From: Prauserella cavernicola
GTDB taxonomy: Bacteria; Actinomycetota; Actinomycetes; Mycobacteriales; Pseudonocardiaceae
NCBI RefSeq assembly: GCF_016595675.1
Contig: NZ_JAENJH010000003.1
Span: 186,001 to 250,000, forward strand
Direction of reading: 5' to 3'
Length of the DNA stretch: 64,000 bases
The notes under the pieces: model-generated
Told to the model about the DNA's origin: nothing
The model's input: only the letters and a program-made list of their open reading frames with translations
Database searches by the model: none
Translations under genes and position numbers: made by a program
Part shown: positions 27,060-34,994 of the stretch, in pieces
Layout of the letters: every line of letters starts with the position of its first letter
How positions within the stretch are numbered: the stretch's first letter is position 1

Positions 27060-28217
27060 ATGCGGGTGTTCATCTCCTATACCCACGATGACGATCAGCA
27101 TCGCGAAGCAGTCCGTGAATTGGCCACACTCCTCGTGGATAACGGGATAGAGGTTGACCTCGACGCCTGGTCGGAAAAACACCGACACGACTGGTACGTG
27201 TGGGCGACCAGGGGTATCACCGAAGCTGACTTCGTACTGGTCATCGCGTCCGCGGAGTACCGCAGGATGGGCGACGGCAATGGTCCAGCCCACCTCAACC
27301 TCGGCGGTCAATCGGAAGCCGCGCTACTCCGCGAACTCGTCCAGAGCCGCCGTGAGGAGTTCACGAAGAAGATTCTTCCGGTGATCCTTCCCGGACACAC
27401 GGTCGACGAGATTCCGTTCTTCCTGCAGCCGTATGCGGCGACGCGCTACGAGCTCGACTCGATCACCGCGGAAGGCGCCGAGTCTCTGCTTCGCGTGATC
27501 TTCGGAAAGCCCGAACACCTTCCGCCTCCGCTGGGCACACCGCCCACGCTGCCCCCTCGTTCGGGCCCGGGCTCGCCCACGGCGGCGACACGAGCGCCGA
27601 CCTGGCGGCCGCTCGACAACTCGCTCCCGGTCCAGTGGCGACAGGACCGCGGGCAGGGCGCAACCGTCGAACTCCACCTGGTGCCGGTGGCTCCGGACAG
27701 CAGACTCGGCGTGCGAACCCTGTCGAAGGTCTCCGACGACCTCGCCGCCAGGGGTCGCGCGCAGGGCCTGTTCTCGCACGACCAGGCGCTCGACGCGAAC
27801 TCCAACGAGCGCTCGGCCTGGGCGCGCACGACGAACTCGCGCACCGGCGAGGCGGGCCTGACCGTTCACCGCGACGGGCAACTGTCGTGTTGGCACCCGC
27901 TTCCGACAGCGAACATCGTCGCGGTGCTCGACGAGGAGTACCTCACGCAACAGCTGGCGACGCGCCTCCAGCTACTGCTCGGACTGGACCTTCCGCGCCC
28001 ACGAGAGTTCGCCCCGGCGATCGGACTCGGACCGGCCGGCTTCGTTCACCTCGGACGGCTCGCCGACGCCTCCGCGCGGACGTCGTTCCAGCTGAAGCGT
28101 CAGGACCAGGTCCGGATCGAGCCCGAGGAGGCGATCTCCGTGGACGACCTCCGCCAGTACCCGCACAAGGTCGCCGACGAGCTCGTCGCGCGCATCGCGC
28201 AGCCGTTTCGCCGTTAG
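27060..28217 (+). CDS. SEFIR-domain protein with unknown C-terminal domain
   Basis: The 385-residue protein begins directly with a SEFIR domain (MRVFISYTHDDDQHREAV, GIEVDLDAWSEKHRHDWYVW, EADFVLVIASAEYRRM, KKILPVILPGHTVDEIPFFL). A Pro-rich linker of about 45 residues (around 155-205) leads to a globular C-terminal domain of about 180 residues. That domain carries GEAGLTVHRDGQLSCWHPL and FAPAIGLGPAGFVHLGRLA and is probably a sensor module; it has no family I can name. The ATG at 27060 places the SEFIR strand at residue 2. The SEFIR half is clearly related to that of the divergent gene. Stand-alone bacterial SEFIR proteins are known antiphage NADases. The stop overlaps that of the sigma factor gene. 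Confidence 0.85.
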   Translation: MRVFISYTHDDDQHREAVRELATLLVDNGIEVDLDAWSEKHRHDWYVWATRGITEADFVLVIASAEYRRMGDGNGPAHLNLGGQSEAALLRELVQSRREEFTKKILPVILPGHTVDEIPFFLQPYAATRYELDSITAEGAESLLRVIFGKPEHLPPPLGTPPTLPPRSGPGSPTAATRAPTWRPLDNSLPVQWRQDRGQGATVELHLVPVAPDSRLGVRTLSKVSDDLAARGRAQGLFSHDQALDANSNERSAWARTTNSRTGEAGLTVHRDGQLSCWHPLPTANIVAVLDEEYLTQQLATRLQLLLGLDLPRPREFAPAIGLGPAGFVHLGRLADASARTSFQLKRQDQVRIEPEEAISVDDLRQYPHKVADELVARIAQPFRR

Positions 28218-28900
28218 AACCCTCCTGCCGCGATGAGCTGGCGGAGCTTCTCCAGCGCGCGATGCTGACTGACGCGGACGTTGCCCGCCGAGGTTCCCAG
28301 CGCCTCGGCGGTCTCCGCCGCCGTCAGGCCCACGACGACGCGCAACGCGAGGATCTCCTGCTGTAGCGGGGACAGCTCGGCCAGCAGGCTGCAGAGCCTG
28401 CCGCCGAGGTCGATGTTGAGTACGTGCGCCTCGGGTTCGTTGGTGTGCACCGATCCGTTCTCGGGCAGCTCGGGCACGGGCCTCGCGCGGTCCCTCGCCA
28501 CCAGCCGGAAGGCATCGGCGACCTTGTTGGCCGCGATCGCGCGCACCAGCTGCAGGAACGAACCGCCCCTCGCCTCGTACGCGGGCAGCAGCTTCACCAC
28601 CGCGATACAGACCTCCTGCGCGACGTCGTCCGCCGACAGGTACGACACGTCGCGCCCGCCCATCCTGGCCCGGCAGAACCGCGCGACGATCGGCTTGATG
28701 AAGCTCAGCAACGCGTCGACGGCCCGAGGATCACCACCCCGGGCCGCGCTCACCAGCAGATCCACAGCCTCTTTCGACAACTGGCCGCCAGTGCGCGGGA
28801 GGTCTCCGAGAGGCACGTACTCGCCCAGCCCGTCCCGTGCGCGGACCGGCGCGTCGGCCACGTCCAACTTCTCCTCCTCGTGATCCGCGAGGACGCTCAC
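28214..28900 (-). CDS. RNA polymerase sigma factor, ShbA/SigD-like
   Basis: The 228-residue sigma-70 family protein has region 2 (VARFCRARMGG, SADDVAQEVCIAVVKLLPAY, SFLQLVRAIAANKVADAFR) and region 4 (SPLQQEILALRVVVGLTAAETAEALGTSAGNVRVSQHRALEKL). The pattern and the spacing fit the ShbA (Streptomyces)/SigD (Mycobacterium) branch. The N-terminal 45 residues are an extra acidic extension (HEEEKLDVADAP). No anti-sigma gene such as rsdA is next to it; its neighbours are the SEFIR gene (convergent) and an unknown 339-aa gene. It may control the island, or be an ordinary housekeeping-class sigma gene placed here. Confidence 0.85.
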   Translation of the reverse strand: MSVLADHEEEKLDVADAPVRARDGLGEYVPLGDLPRTGGQLSKEAVDLLVSAARGGDPRAVDALLSFIKPIVARFCRARMGGRDVSYLSADDVAQEVCIAVVKLLPAYEARGGSFLQLVRAIAANKVADAFRLVARDRARPVPELPENGSVHTNEPEAHVLNIDLGGRLCSLLAELSPLQQEILALRVVVGLTAAETAEALGTSAGNVRVSQHRALEKLRQLIAAGGF

Positions 28901-28970
28901 CTCGGCGAGTCGGCCCCTGCTCCTCGCCTGGTAGTCGGATCACTGGTGAGACCTGTTGCGTGCCGGCGCT

Positions 28971-28990
28971 TCTTGTCCTGGTTCTGTCCC
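28971..28990. promoter_or_regulatory. TGTCC direct repeat upstream of the sigma factor gene
   Basis: CTTGTCC ending at 28978 and TTCTGTCCCG ending at 28990 are 11 bases apart, the same spacing and core as the repeat at 26981-26999. It sits 71-90 bases upstream of the sigma factor start on the opposite strand. It may be a shared regulatory element. Confidence 0.3.
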
Positions 28991-28996
28991 GTCGCG

Positions 28997-30016
28997 TCAG
29001 GTGTCTGTCGCGTCGGCGACGGATTCCTGCCAGCGCACGCCGTAGGCGAAGCCGGGAGTCAGGTGCCGGAACTGCTCGTGGATCTCGCCAACGCCGTCGG
29101 CCTCGATGGGCGTTCCGCGCGCCGACGCGTCACGGACGTCGTCCTGGAAGACCCGCTCCAGCCGCCCGACCCAGGCAGGCGGTGGTTGAGGAAAGCGGAC
29201 GTGGAGGTCGAACAGGTCGCAGGGATGCCTGGGCACACACACGTAGTGCGGATGGTGGAAGCGGGCGCGGAAGCGCAGGGCGATGTCATGACGTTCCCCC
29301 TTGCGCAACGGCGACGGCAACCGCAGGGACAGTCCCACCCGGTCGCTGGACTGCATCTGTCTGCTGACGAGCGATCCTCCGTAGAAGACGTCCACCTGGA
29401 GGTCGGAGTCCGGCATCGGACGCCCGGGCGCTCCTGCCGCGGTCAACGTCAGCGCGAGGTCCAGTTCGGTGAGGTCGTCCGCGTCGGCGACGACCCGGCG
29501 GAACTCGAAGACCTCCGGCACCGGCTGTTCGAGCGTGAGCGCGACCCGCAACACCTCGGTGTGCCAGTGCGGACTCGGGTGGCTCGCGGGGCGATCCGGG
29601 GCAGTGCCGTCGACCGCCAGTTCGGCCAGCCTGGCGATACCGTCGTCGATCCGCCGCCGGACAGTGCGCGCATCGCGCTTCAGCGTCGACGCCGCCCACT
29701 TCACGCGATCGATGTAGAACGGGTGTCGCGCCTGTTCGGTCAGCCCGAACGCCGCCAGCAATGAGATTCGCAGGTCGCCCGGCAGGGAGTCGATAAGCGG
29801 AAGCAGCCGTTCCGAGAGCGTCCGTCGAAGTTCGGCGGCGCCACTTTCTCCGGAAATCCCGAAGGCCGCCCGTAGTGCGGGCCCGACATTCTTTTCCAGC
29901 TGGACCGCGAAGAGCCCCCGGCCCTTTCTCAGGCCCTTGAGCTCACTCACGAGGTCTGCCGTGCTGACGTCCAACTTTCCTCCCGCGTGAACCAGCGCAC
30001 GAGCGTCGATCACCAC
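28997..30016 (-). CDS. unknown 339-aa protein, island member
   Basis: I recognise no characterised family. The N-terminal 120 residues are helical and basic (LVSELKGLRKGRGLFAVQLEKNVGPALRAAFGI, RVKWAASTLKRDARTVRRRIDDGIARLAEL), and the second part looks like a small HTH (KRDARTVRRRID). The C-terminal 190 residues are beta-rich (HTEVLRVALTLEQPVPEVFEF, DLQVDVFYGGSLV, FPQPPPAWVGRLERVF). I recall proteins with the LRKGRGL-type N-terminus as frequent in actinomycete genomes, but without known role. No TM helix or signal peptide is seen. It starts next to a 215-base region with a GTTTCCT repeat and is divergent from the small membrane-peptide gene. Confidence 0.7.
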   Translation of the reverse strand: MVIDARALVHAGGKLDVSTADLVSELKGLRKGRGLFAVQLEKNVGPALRAAFGISGESGAAELRRTLSERLLPLIDSLPGDLRISLLAAFGLTEQARHPFYIDRVKWAASTLKRDARTVRRRIDDGIARLAELAVDGTAPDRPASHPSPHWHTEVLRVALTLEQPVPEVFEFRRVVADADDLTELDLALTLTAAGAPGRPMPDSDLQVDVFYGGSLVSRQMQSSDRVGLSLRLPSPLRKGERHDIALRFRARFHHPHYVCVPRHPCDLFDLHVRFPQPPPAWVGRLERVFQDDVRDASARGTPIEADGVGEIHEQFRHLTPGFAYGVRWQESVADATDT

Positions 30017-30070
30017 CGGCCGGATCCTACCGGGGAGCGCGCACCACCGCGAAGTCTTGTCGGGTTTCTC

Positions 30071-30099
30071 GTTTCCTCTCGAAGCAGGAAACAGGAAAC
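30071..30099. promoter_or_regulatory. GTTTCCT inverted and direct repeats
   Basis: GTTTCCT (30071-30077) is followed by two tandem copies of its complement AGGAAAC (30086-30092 and 30093-30099). It lies in the shared promoter region of the 339-aa gene and the small membrane-peptide gene, so it is a candidate operator. Confidence 0.35.
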
Positions 30100-30231
30100 T
30101 CCTTGTCGACGGTTCCGGCTGAACGCATTCTTGAGTTGTCGCACGAATTCAGCGGCAAAACAATCGGCAAGACCATTGATCTCCCGTGCCCTCGGGTGCT
30201 GCCCTGACGCGTTTTCGTGAAGGAGTCGGAA

Positions 30232-30405
30232 ATGAAGATTGAATGTTCGTTCTCCCTGCTCCTGCGGCTCTTGTTGTGGGTGGCGGCGCTGGCTCTGGTC
30301 CTGGGCGTGGCCCTCGGACAGCAGCGCGACGACTCCGAGCACTACGGCGGTCTCTCGGTCGTGAACACCGGGGAGGAGGTTCTCCATGCAGACGCACGTC
30401 ATTGA
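30232..30405 (+). CDS. 57-aa single-TM small protein
   Basis: ATG at 30232 has a perfect AAGGAG six bases before it. The product starts MKIECSFSLLLRLLLWVAALALVLGV, giving one TM helix or signal-anchor at about 7-29, and a polar 28-residue tail follows. No family is recognised. The excellent ribosome-binding site, the clear hydrophobic segment and a second tiny ORF with its own strong site overlapping its end support a real gene. It sits upstream of a STAND-type regulator. It could be a membrane toxin-like peptide, a secreted signal or a leader peptide; the sequence does not decide. Confidence 0.6.
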   Translation: MKIECSFSLLLRLLLWVAALALVLGVALGQQRDDSEHYGGLSVVNTGEEVLHADARH

Positions 30406-30442
30406 CCTGGTCGTGACCCTGCTGACCGTCGCCTTCGGCTGA
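30386..30442 (+). CDS. 18-aa hydrophobic peptide ORF
   Basis: ATG at 30386 has AGGAGG exactly six bases upstream, about the best ribosome-binding site in the window. The product is MQTHVIDLVVTLLTVAFG, which is short and mostly hydrophobic. It overlaps the last seven codons of the 57-aa gene in another frame. A 12-bp G+C hairpin follows 35 bases after its stop. It may be a small membrane peptide or a leader whose translation controls the downstream gene; whether it is a gene at all needs ribosome profiling. Confidence 0.4.
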   Translation: MQTHVIDLVVTLLTVAFG

Positions 30443-30476
30443 GCCGTGGGAAACAACGACGAGCTGCGGGCAGAGC

Positions 30477-30506
30477 GGCCGGCCGGGCGAGGGGGCCCGG
30501 CCGGCC
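30477..30506 (+). terminator. G+C hairpin before the STAND gene
   Basis: Perfect 12-bp arms GGCCGGCCGGGC and complement with a 6-base loop. No T-tract follows. It could end the small-peptide transcript or act as an attenuator 70 bases before the ATG at 30575. Confidence 0.45.
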
Positions 30507-30574
30507 ACCCCTCATGGCGGTGCCTCGACCGCTTCCGTCTAGCCATACTGGTGGTGCGACGGGATCGGGGGCTG

Positions 30575-32767
30575 ATGGGCGAGCAGGCTACCTTCGGCGC
30601 CGAGCTGCGCAGACGCCGTCAGCAGGCGGGCATGTCACTGGCCGAGCTGGCCGGGCGCATCCACTACAGCAAGGGATATCTGAGCAAGGTCGAGACCGGG
30701 CGCGTCGCCGTGAACGCCGCCTTCGCGGCGCTGTGCGAAGCCGAGCTCGGCGCGGTGGGCACGCTGGAACCCTTGCTGCCGAAGGAACCGGAACGACGAC
30801 GAACGCGCCCCGACATCCGGCCGGCAGGCCTTCCGCCCGCGGTATCCAGTTTCGTGGGCCGCGCCGACGAACTGCTCCGCGTCAGGCGGGCACTGGACGC
30901 GGACGGCGGGGTCTGTGCGGTTTCCGGGCTCGGCGGTGTCGGCAAGACCGAGTTGGCGGTGCGCTGCGCGCACCGGCTCGAGCCGGGTTTCGCCGACGGC
31001 TGCCTGTTCATCGACCTGGGCGGCCCCGGCGAGCACGCGGTCGAACCGGGCGCGGTGCTCGACCGGCTGCTGCGCACCTTGGGCGTACCTGCCGAGGCGA
31101 TCCCGGCGGACCCCGACGATCGCGGCACGATGTACCGCTCCCGATTGCGGGGTCGCAGTGTGCTGTTGGTGCTCGACAACGCGGTCAACACGGCGCAGGT
31201 GCGCCCGCTGCTTCCGGCGGAACCCAAGTGCCGCGTACTGATCACGAGCCGCTCACGCCTCGCGGCGCTCGACGACGCCGAGCACGTCTCACTGTCCGAA
31301 CTGACCACCGGCGCGGCGAGCGAGCTGTTCTCGACGCTCACGGGCATCGCCGTCGGCGAGCCGGTCGCGCGGATCGTGGACCGCTGCGGACGCCTCCCGC
31401 TGGCGGTCAGGATCGGAGCAGCACGGCTTCGCTCTCATCCGGCGTGGGACGTCGACGAGCTGGATCGGCGACTCGCCACGGAACAGGCGCGGCTCGCCGA
31501 GCTCGACGACGGCGAACGAAGCGTCTCGGCCGTGTTCGAACTGTCCGCTCGCCAGCTGCCGGCCGACCAGTTCCGCATGCTCGGACTGCTCGCTCTGAAC
31601 CCCGGCACGGACATCGCGACGGAGTCCGCCGGCGCGCTCTGCGGTGTCGACGCACGGGAAGCGGATCGACTGCTCGACCGGCTGCACGACGTGCACCTGG
31701 TCGAGCAGCCCGCCGCCGACCGCTACGCGTTCCACGACCTGGTCCGTACCTTCGCGACGGACAGCGTGCTGCGGAGGTTGCCCACCGCCGAGCACACGTC
31801 GGCGTTCCGGCGGCTGGCGTCCTTCGCCGTGCGCAACGCCGAGCACGCGGACCGGCTGCTCACGCCGCATCGCTACCGACCGACCGTCGGGTACCCGGAG
31901 AACGCGCCCGCACCCGTTTGGCTGACCGGGGAGGAGGATGCGCTGCGGTGGTTCGAGACCGAGTGGCCCAACCTGGTGGCGCTCTGCCGCGCGGCGGGGG
32001 AACGCGGGGAACACGACCAATGCTGGCGGCTGGCCTTCTTCCTGCGCTCGTTCTTCTTCCTGACGAAACTGTGGGATCCGTGGCTCGAGACCCACCGGTA
32101 CGCCCGCGAGTCGGCGGCAACGGCCGGCGACCGTTGGGCACTCGCCACGACGACCGCGAACCTCGGCGTGGGGCTGATCGATCATGGCGACCTCGACGGA
32201 GCTTCCACCTGCTACCGCGAGGCTCTCGCGCTGTACCGGGAGATCGGCGACGGTCACGGCGAGCACACCGTGCTCGCCCACCAGGCGTGGGTGGCGCACT
32301 ACCGAGGCGACCACGGCGACGCCCTACGAGACCTGTCGTCGGCGCTGAAGTTCTACGAAGCCACCGGCAACGTCCGCAACGCAGCCATCACGACCCGCGG
32401 CATCGCGCTCGTGCTGACCGCGCTGGGCGAGCCGGTGCGAGCGGAGGCGCTGGCGAGGAGCACACTTGCAGTGTTCGACGACCTCGGCCTTCCCCTGGAC
32501 GCCGCGATGGCGCTCAACTGCGTCGGCTGGGCGTCCTACACCAGCGGCGACCTGGACGAAGCCGGCACGGCCTACCGGGATGCAGCGACGCGGGCCGAGA
32601 CGAGTGGCAGCGCCTACGAGGCCGCCCGTGCCTACACGGGCCTCGGCAACATCGCGTGGACCCGCGGCTTCTCGGCCGAGGCGGTCGCACTGTGGAACCA
32701 GGCGGACGACACCTGCGAAACGCTGAATCCACTGATGGCCGGTGAAGCACGTGTCCGGCACAGGTGA
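30575..32767 (+). CDS. XRE-NB-ARC-TPR (STAND) signalling protein
   Basis: About 730 residues. The N-terminal HTH_XRE domain reads FGAELRRRRQQAGMSLAELAGRIHYSKGYLSKVETGR. A short linker leads to an NB-ARC NTPase: Walker A SGLGGVGKTELAVRCAH, Walker B SVLLVLDNAV and the sensor VLITSRSRLAAL, with RCGRLPLAVRIGAARL. A winged helix (YAFHDLVRTFATDS) follows. The C-terminal 280 residues hold TPR units (CYREALALYREIGDGHGEH and repeats). ATG at 30575 is chosen, as the 43 codons before it are not domain-like. Such AfsR-like STANDs act as regulators or as innate-immune-type switches. The downstream small gene region is convergent. Confidence 0.85.
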   Translation: MGEQATFGAELRRRRQQAGMSLAELAGRIHYSKGYLSKVETGRVAVNAAFAALCEAELGAVGTLEPLLPKEPERRRTRPDIRPAGLPPAVSSFVGRADELLRVRRALDADGGVCAVSGLGGVGKTELAVRCAHRLEPGFADGCLFIDLGGPGEHAVEPGAVLDRLLRTLGVPAEAIPADPDDRGTMYRSRLRGRSVLLVLDNAVNTAQVRPLLPAEPKCRVLITSRSRLAALDDAEHVSLSELTTGAASELFSTLTGIAVGEPVARIVDRCGRLPLAVRIGAARLRSHPAWDVDELDRRLATEQARLAELDDGERSVSAVFELSARQLPADQFRMLGLLALNPGTDIATESAGALCGVDAREADRLLDRLHDVHLVEQPAADRYAFHDLVRTFATDSVLRRLPTAEHTSAFRRLASFAVRNAEHADRLLTPHRYRPTVGYPENAPAPVWLTGEEDALRWFETEWPNLVALCRAAGERGEHDQCWRLAFFLRSFFFLTKLWDPWLETHRYARESAATAGDRWALATTTANLGVGLIDHGDLDGASTCYREALALYREIGDGHGEHTVLAHQAWVAHYRGDHGDALRDLSSALKFYEATGNVRNAAITTRGIALVLTALGEPVRAEALARSTLAVFDDLGLPLDAAMALNCVGWASYTSGDLDEAGTAYRDAATRAETSGSAYEAARAYTGLGNIAWTRGFSAEAVALWNQADDTCETLNPLMAGEARVRHR

Positions 32768-32974
32768 GCACCAGCCACAACAAAGGAAAACTCGTATCCT
32801 GCCCGGGCGATCTCATCTAGGCCCTGGACGGCGGCGGCCATGCCGCCAAGACGTACGCCACCACGTCACCCCGGACTCCTTGATGCACAGGGGTTTCTGG
32901 CGCGCTCTCGCTAAGCCGACGAACCGCGCAACGCTGCATCATGAAACAAGGTCCACCAGAAATCGGTTCACGGG

Positions 32975-34135
32975 TCAGGTTGAATTCGATGAAAGTTGCC
33001 CCAATTTCCCGTTATGCGTCGATTGTTTTCCATCTTCCAGGATGGCGGGGATCCATTCCTGTTCGATGACATTCGTCAAACGACGCTTCGTCTCCACGGT
33101 TAAGTGCTTGCAGAGAGGATCTACGCAGTATTTAGTCACAGCCTTGTGTCGTTCCGGTGACTTGCAGGCGAGAATGGCAAGTATTCGAACCATTAGAAGA
33201 ATAGATCGAAAGTCTACCGATTTGGTGAGTTCGAGAATCGTCTTGCACATACTTTTCGCGGCTGTGCGGATTATGGCTTCTTCGAGAGGAATTCTCCCGT
33301 GCTCATGGCGCCATTTAATGATCCGATCCGACGCCCATTTTGCTATCGTATCCGGGATCAAGGCGGAGAATCTGTTGATCATCGTAACGTATCTCGCTAT
33401 GTTGGCTAAAAAATCGCACCAAAAATGGTCAGATAGAGCTTTCTTTACTTCTGGCGGTACGGGTCTTCCGAGCTGCTTTTCGACGTCGTTGAGCGCGCGC
33501 CCGAATGTCACCGTGCCCAGCGTCTCGACCTGATCGAGCACCGATCCCGACCCCATCGAATTTCCGAGTTCATCGATTGAGCGTTTGCGGCCGGGTCGTT
33601 GACCCGATGGTGGTGAGTTCTCCGAGTCTGGATTGGGAGCCTGGTTTCCAGGTGAGTCGCCTCCTTCGCTCGGCAGTTCCTGCTGGTCGCGGTCTTCGTG
33701 TTCAACGAAATCCACACCGGGTAGACTTTCGGAGGCGTTGCGGCGAGTGTGCACCCCGTTCGCATGCCGCGGCAGGGGAACGCCGCGTTCTTCGGGGGAT
33801 GCGGTATCGAATTCATTGTGATCTCGCTCCCGGCCGCCATCTCGATTTCGTTGGTCATTTTCGGCAAGCAGGTCTACGATGTCCGCAACGACGGAGTCCA
33901 TGCTCGCGGATTTCTTGGGCAAAGTAGGTCTTCCCCTTGTCTTGCACTTCTCGAACGCGCTATTCCACCTGTTTTTGGCAGTTCGTCGAAGTTCTCGGCG
34001 CCCTTGTGGATCAGTGTCTCGAGCGAGTTCCACCGCGCCGGTCCAGCCGTGCCATGCACCTCCACAGACGCCGCATGCGCAGCTGTGGCTATCGGCCTTC
34101 TCACAGCTCGCGTAGTGCCCGTCGATCGCAGCCAT
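32975..34135 (-). CDS. unknown protein with Cys/His-rich N-terminus, A+T-richer gene
   Basis: The 386-residue product belongs to no family I know. ATG at 34135 has GAGGGG five bases upstream. The N-terminus has a putative zinc-binding cluster: a Cys near residue 11, then HSCACGVCGGAWHGW. A long polar, probably disordered stretch (about 110-200, rich in Asp/Glu/Asn/Pro/Ser) follows. The C-terminal 180 residues are helical (FWCDFLANIARYVTMINRFSALI, SILLMVRILAILACKSPERH), with further Cys residues. Codon use and base composition are clearly more A+T-rich than all neighbours, which points to recent acquisition. It converges on the STAND gene. Confidence 0.7.
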   Translation of the reverse strand: MAAIDGHYASCEKADSHSCACGVCGGAWHGWTGAVELARDTDPQGRRELRRTAKNRWNSAFEKCKTRGRPTLPKKSASMDSVVADIVDLLAENDQRNRDGGRERDHNEFDTASPEERGVPLPRHANGVHTRRNASESLPGVDFVEHEDRDQQELPSEGGDSPGNQAPNPDSENSPPSGQRPGRKRSIDELGNSMGSGSVLDQVETLGTVTFGRALNDVEKQLGRPVPPEVKKALSDHFWCDFLANIARYVTMINRFSALIPDTIAKWASDRIIKWRHEHGRIPLEEAIIRTAAKSMCKTILELTKSVDFRSILLMVRILAILACKSPERHKAVTKYCVDPLCKHLTVETKRRLTNVIEQEWIPAILEDGKQSTHNGKLGQLSSNST

Positions 34136-34900
34136 GTGTGCCCCTCGTGGTCGACGCTGATCAATCGATGGTCTTGTTCCTGGTCTTGTAGTCCGTACCG
34201 CTAACCAGGTGAGACGCGCTCTGTAGATCGCAGTGGTGGGAGCTATCACCGACGTAGCCGATTGACGTCAACGTGTGGGTGACCATTGTGGTCGAACATC
34301 AAACGCGGAACGGCAACCCGAGCCACTCGCTCGGGCGCGCTTGAGCAAAGCCAAAATCACCGTCGTCACCGCCTGGAGAAGGCGTACCGTGTCGCCGGTC
34401 GCCAGCAGCAACCCTTGCATCGATCATCCCCGAGGTCTGGAGAGGTCCATCTAGGCAGGGATCCGCGCCGCCTTCTCTGCGAATGCAAAGAAATTGATTC
34501 GTCGGGCAGATTGAATCGATCCTCTATTGACACACCTGGCCGTCCAGTTGAAGGAAGGCTGATCTGGCAGTCGTTTTGATTGGTCGCCCAATTTAATTAG
34601 AATATTTTCCTAGGGGAGTCGGCTTTTGTGCAGTACTCGGTCATCCATGAGTTCGAAACGGTTCGCCACTCGGCGGCCATCGGATTCCAGTAGCTTCTCG
34701 GGTGGATGACCTGTTCGAAATTTTAGGCCGCCGACTTGAAAAGTCCCCTGTTTTGCAAGGCTTGGAAACTAGTATCGCCTGGCTGAAGTTAATGATGATC
34801 TGATTTCGGGTCATGCTGACCCCAGCAGTCCGGGGTTGGGTTCGGCGGGAATGCAAGCTCATCGGCAGGTTGTCCAGTGTCGAATATGAGCGGCTAAGCT

Positions 34901-34927
34901 ATTCAGGAGTTCGGCGGACCTCTGAAT
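34901..34927. repeat. imperfect inverted repeat ATTCAG...CTGAAT
   Basis: ATTCAGGAGTTCG and the complement-like CGGACCTCTGAAT form an imperfect hairpin in the gene-poor stretch. It could be an RNA hairpin or a trace of a mobile-element end; neither is established. Confidence 0.3.
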
Positions 34928-34994
34928 AAAAGTGCTGGACGTGCGCCGAACAACGGCATAGTCGGCCCACGTCTTGGCCCCTTTTTCTCACCGC

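Noticed and set aside
32742-33533. Plus-strand ORF antisense to the Cys/His-cluster gene
   Set aside because: Lies opposite a frame with better start and protein-like features; no homology pattern.
34286-34579. 97-codon plus-strand ORF in the A+T-richer stretch
   Set aside because: No ribosome-binding site, no domain pattern, and Arg/Gln/Ser-rich composition typical of chance frames.
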